From Beijerinckiaceae bacterium (lineage in GTDB: Bacteria; Pseudomonadota; Alphaproteobacteria; Rhizobiales; Beijerinckiaceae): DNA of 64,000 nt. Positions 63,163-64,000 of this stretch are shown here, piece after piece. Position 1 is the first letter of the stretch, and each line of letters begins with the position of its first letter. The stretch spans positions 1 through 64,000 of the forward strand of contig WSYC01000018.1 in NCBI GenBank assembly GCA_009773635.1. Direction: 5' to 3'. The position numbers were made by a program, and so were the translations under genes. Below the pieces are notes generated by a model that worked only from the letters and a program-made list of their open reading frames with translations, ran no database searches and was not told where the DNA came from.

Positions 63163-64000
63163 ATGGCGGACATCGCATTCCTCGGGCTTGGCGTCATGGG
63201 CTACCCGATGGCCGGGCACCTCAAGAACAAGGGCGGCCACGCGCTCACTGTCTACAACCGCTCGACTGCCAAGGCCGAAGCCTGGGTGAAGCAGCACGGC
63301 GGCGCCTACGCAAAAACACCGAAGGAAGCGGCCGCCGGCAAGGATTTCGTCTTTGCCTGCGTCGGCAATGACGACGACCTTCGCTCGGTCACCATTGGCC
63401 CGGATGGCGCGTTTCACGGCATGAAGCCGGGCGCGATCTTCGTCGACAACACCACGGCGTCGGCGGAGGTCGCGCGCGAGCTCCACGCCGAGGCACAGAA
63501 GCGCGGCATCCACTTCATCGATGCCCCGGTTTCCGGTGGGCAGGCCGGCGCTGAAAACGGCGTGTTGACCGTGATGTGCGGTGGCGACGCCGCGCCCTAC
63601 GCCAAGGCCGAGCCGGTGATCATGGCATTTGCGCGGGCCTGCCGGTTGCTCGGCGCGCCCGGTGCCGGGCAGCTGACCAAGATGATGAACCAGATCTGCA
63701 TCGCCGGCCTCGTGCAGGGCCTCGCCGAGGCCATCCATTTCGGCAAGAAGGCGGGGCTGGATATCGAGGCGGTGCTCGATGTGATTTCGAAGGGCGCGGC
63801 CGGCTCCTGGCAGATGGAAAATCGCGGCAAGACCATGAACGCCGGCAAGTTCGACTTCGGCTTCGCGGTCGACTGGATGCGCAAGGACCTCGGCATCGTG
63901 CTGGATGAAGCCCGCCAGAATGGTGCGAGCCTGCCAGTGACGGCGCTCGTCGACCAATTCTACGCCGATGTCCAGAAGATGGGCGGCCGGCGCTGGGATA
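63163..64000 (+). CDS. Beta-hydroxyacid dehydrogenase (3-hydroxyisobutyrate dehydrogenase family), 3' end outside window
   Basis: About 279 of about 290-300 residues are visible from ATG 63163. N-terminal NAD(P) motif FLGLGVMGYPMAGHLKNKG at residues 6-24. Substrate-site signature DAPVSGGQAGAENGVLTVM near residue 122, and the catalytic lysine in GAGQLTKMMNQI near residue 170. This family includes 3-hydroxyisobutyrate, tartronate semialdehyde and 2-(hydroxymethyl)glutarate reductases, which the visible part does not separate. Starts about 42 bases after the permease, so possibly cotranscribed. The frame stays open to base 64000. Confidence 0.88.
   Translation, partial: MADIAFLGLGVMGYPMAGHLKNKGGHALTVYNRSTAKAEAWVKQHGGAYAKTPKEAAAGKDFVFACVGNDDDLRSVTIGPDGAFHGMKPGAIFVDNTTASAEVARELHAEAQKRGIHFIDAPVSGGQAGAENGVLTVMCGGDAAPYAKAEPVIMAFARACRLLGAPGAGQLTKMMNQICIAGLVQGLAEAIHFGKKAGLDIEAVLDVISKGAAGSWQMENRGKTMNAGKFDFGFAVDWMRKDLGIVLDEARQNGASLPVTALVDQFYADVQKMGGRRWD

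Overview
The window is a 64 kb piece of a G+C-rich alphaproteobacterial chromosome, most likely from the order Hyphomicrobiales (Rhizobiales). This rests on the gene families seen (CimA, class II DAHP synthase, a DUF2865 protein, Omp25-like barrels, Atm1-type ABC exporter, TakP-type TRAP transporters), on the neighbourhood gph / rpiA / DUF2059-like / gor, and on intergenic repeats typical of the group (a RIME-like double hairpin, AATAGCG heptamer runs). No genus can be named safely. Coding density is high, start sites often follow AGGAG-like signals, and there is one tRNA gene, for Val(CAC).

Layout. 1-11.7 kb: housekeeping and small exported proteins (partial psd, a CPBP protease, Atm1-like exporter, LOG protein, cimA, GNAT and GFA genes, cysS, CreA family). 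11.7-18.4 kb: a catabolic island with FAD monooxygenase, DUF2783 protein, MBL hydrolase and FAH-family hydrolase on the minus strand. It faces a TakP-like TRAP binding protein and a MarR regulator with a perfect palindromic operator. An AT-rich foreign membrane gene sits inside the minus-strand operon. 18.5-29.5 kb: DUF2865 gene, gltX, two outer-membrane barrels, nadE, small secreted proteins, class II DAHP synthase and a LysR regulator. 29.5-36.3 kb: methyltransferase, Fe-alcohol dehydrogenase, an AT-richer fic module, then gor, a DUF2059-like gene, rpiA and gph.

36.3-46.6 kb: an envelope block. A secreted protein with a peptidoglycan-binding-like region and a trypsin-like fold that has lost its catalytic His and Ser is divergent from an operon for a thioester alpha-2-macroglobulin, penicillin-binding protein 1C and a TMEM43-family membrane protein. 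46.7-53 kb: two chemoreceptors, one soluble and fused to a PilZ domain, the tRNA, an L,D-transpeptidase, a DUF971 protein and moaA. 53-59 kb: a DMT transporter and a TRAP system (DctQ, long DctM) facing two tandem TakP-like binding proteins. 59-64 kb: Mrp/ApbC, an amino-acid ABC importer (binding protein and two permeases, the second with an apparent N-terminal frameshift, no ATPase gene in view) and a truncated beta-hydroxyacid dehydrogenase.

The best candidates for unusual biology are the pseudoprotease facing the alpha-2-macroglobulin/PbpC/TMEM43 operon, the AT-rich four-helix membrane gene placed with single-base precision inside the catabolic operon, the MCP-PilZ fusion, and the Fic module whose putative antitoxin has a degenerate inhibitory motif. 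None of these is proven novel from sequence alone.
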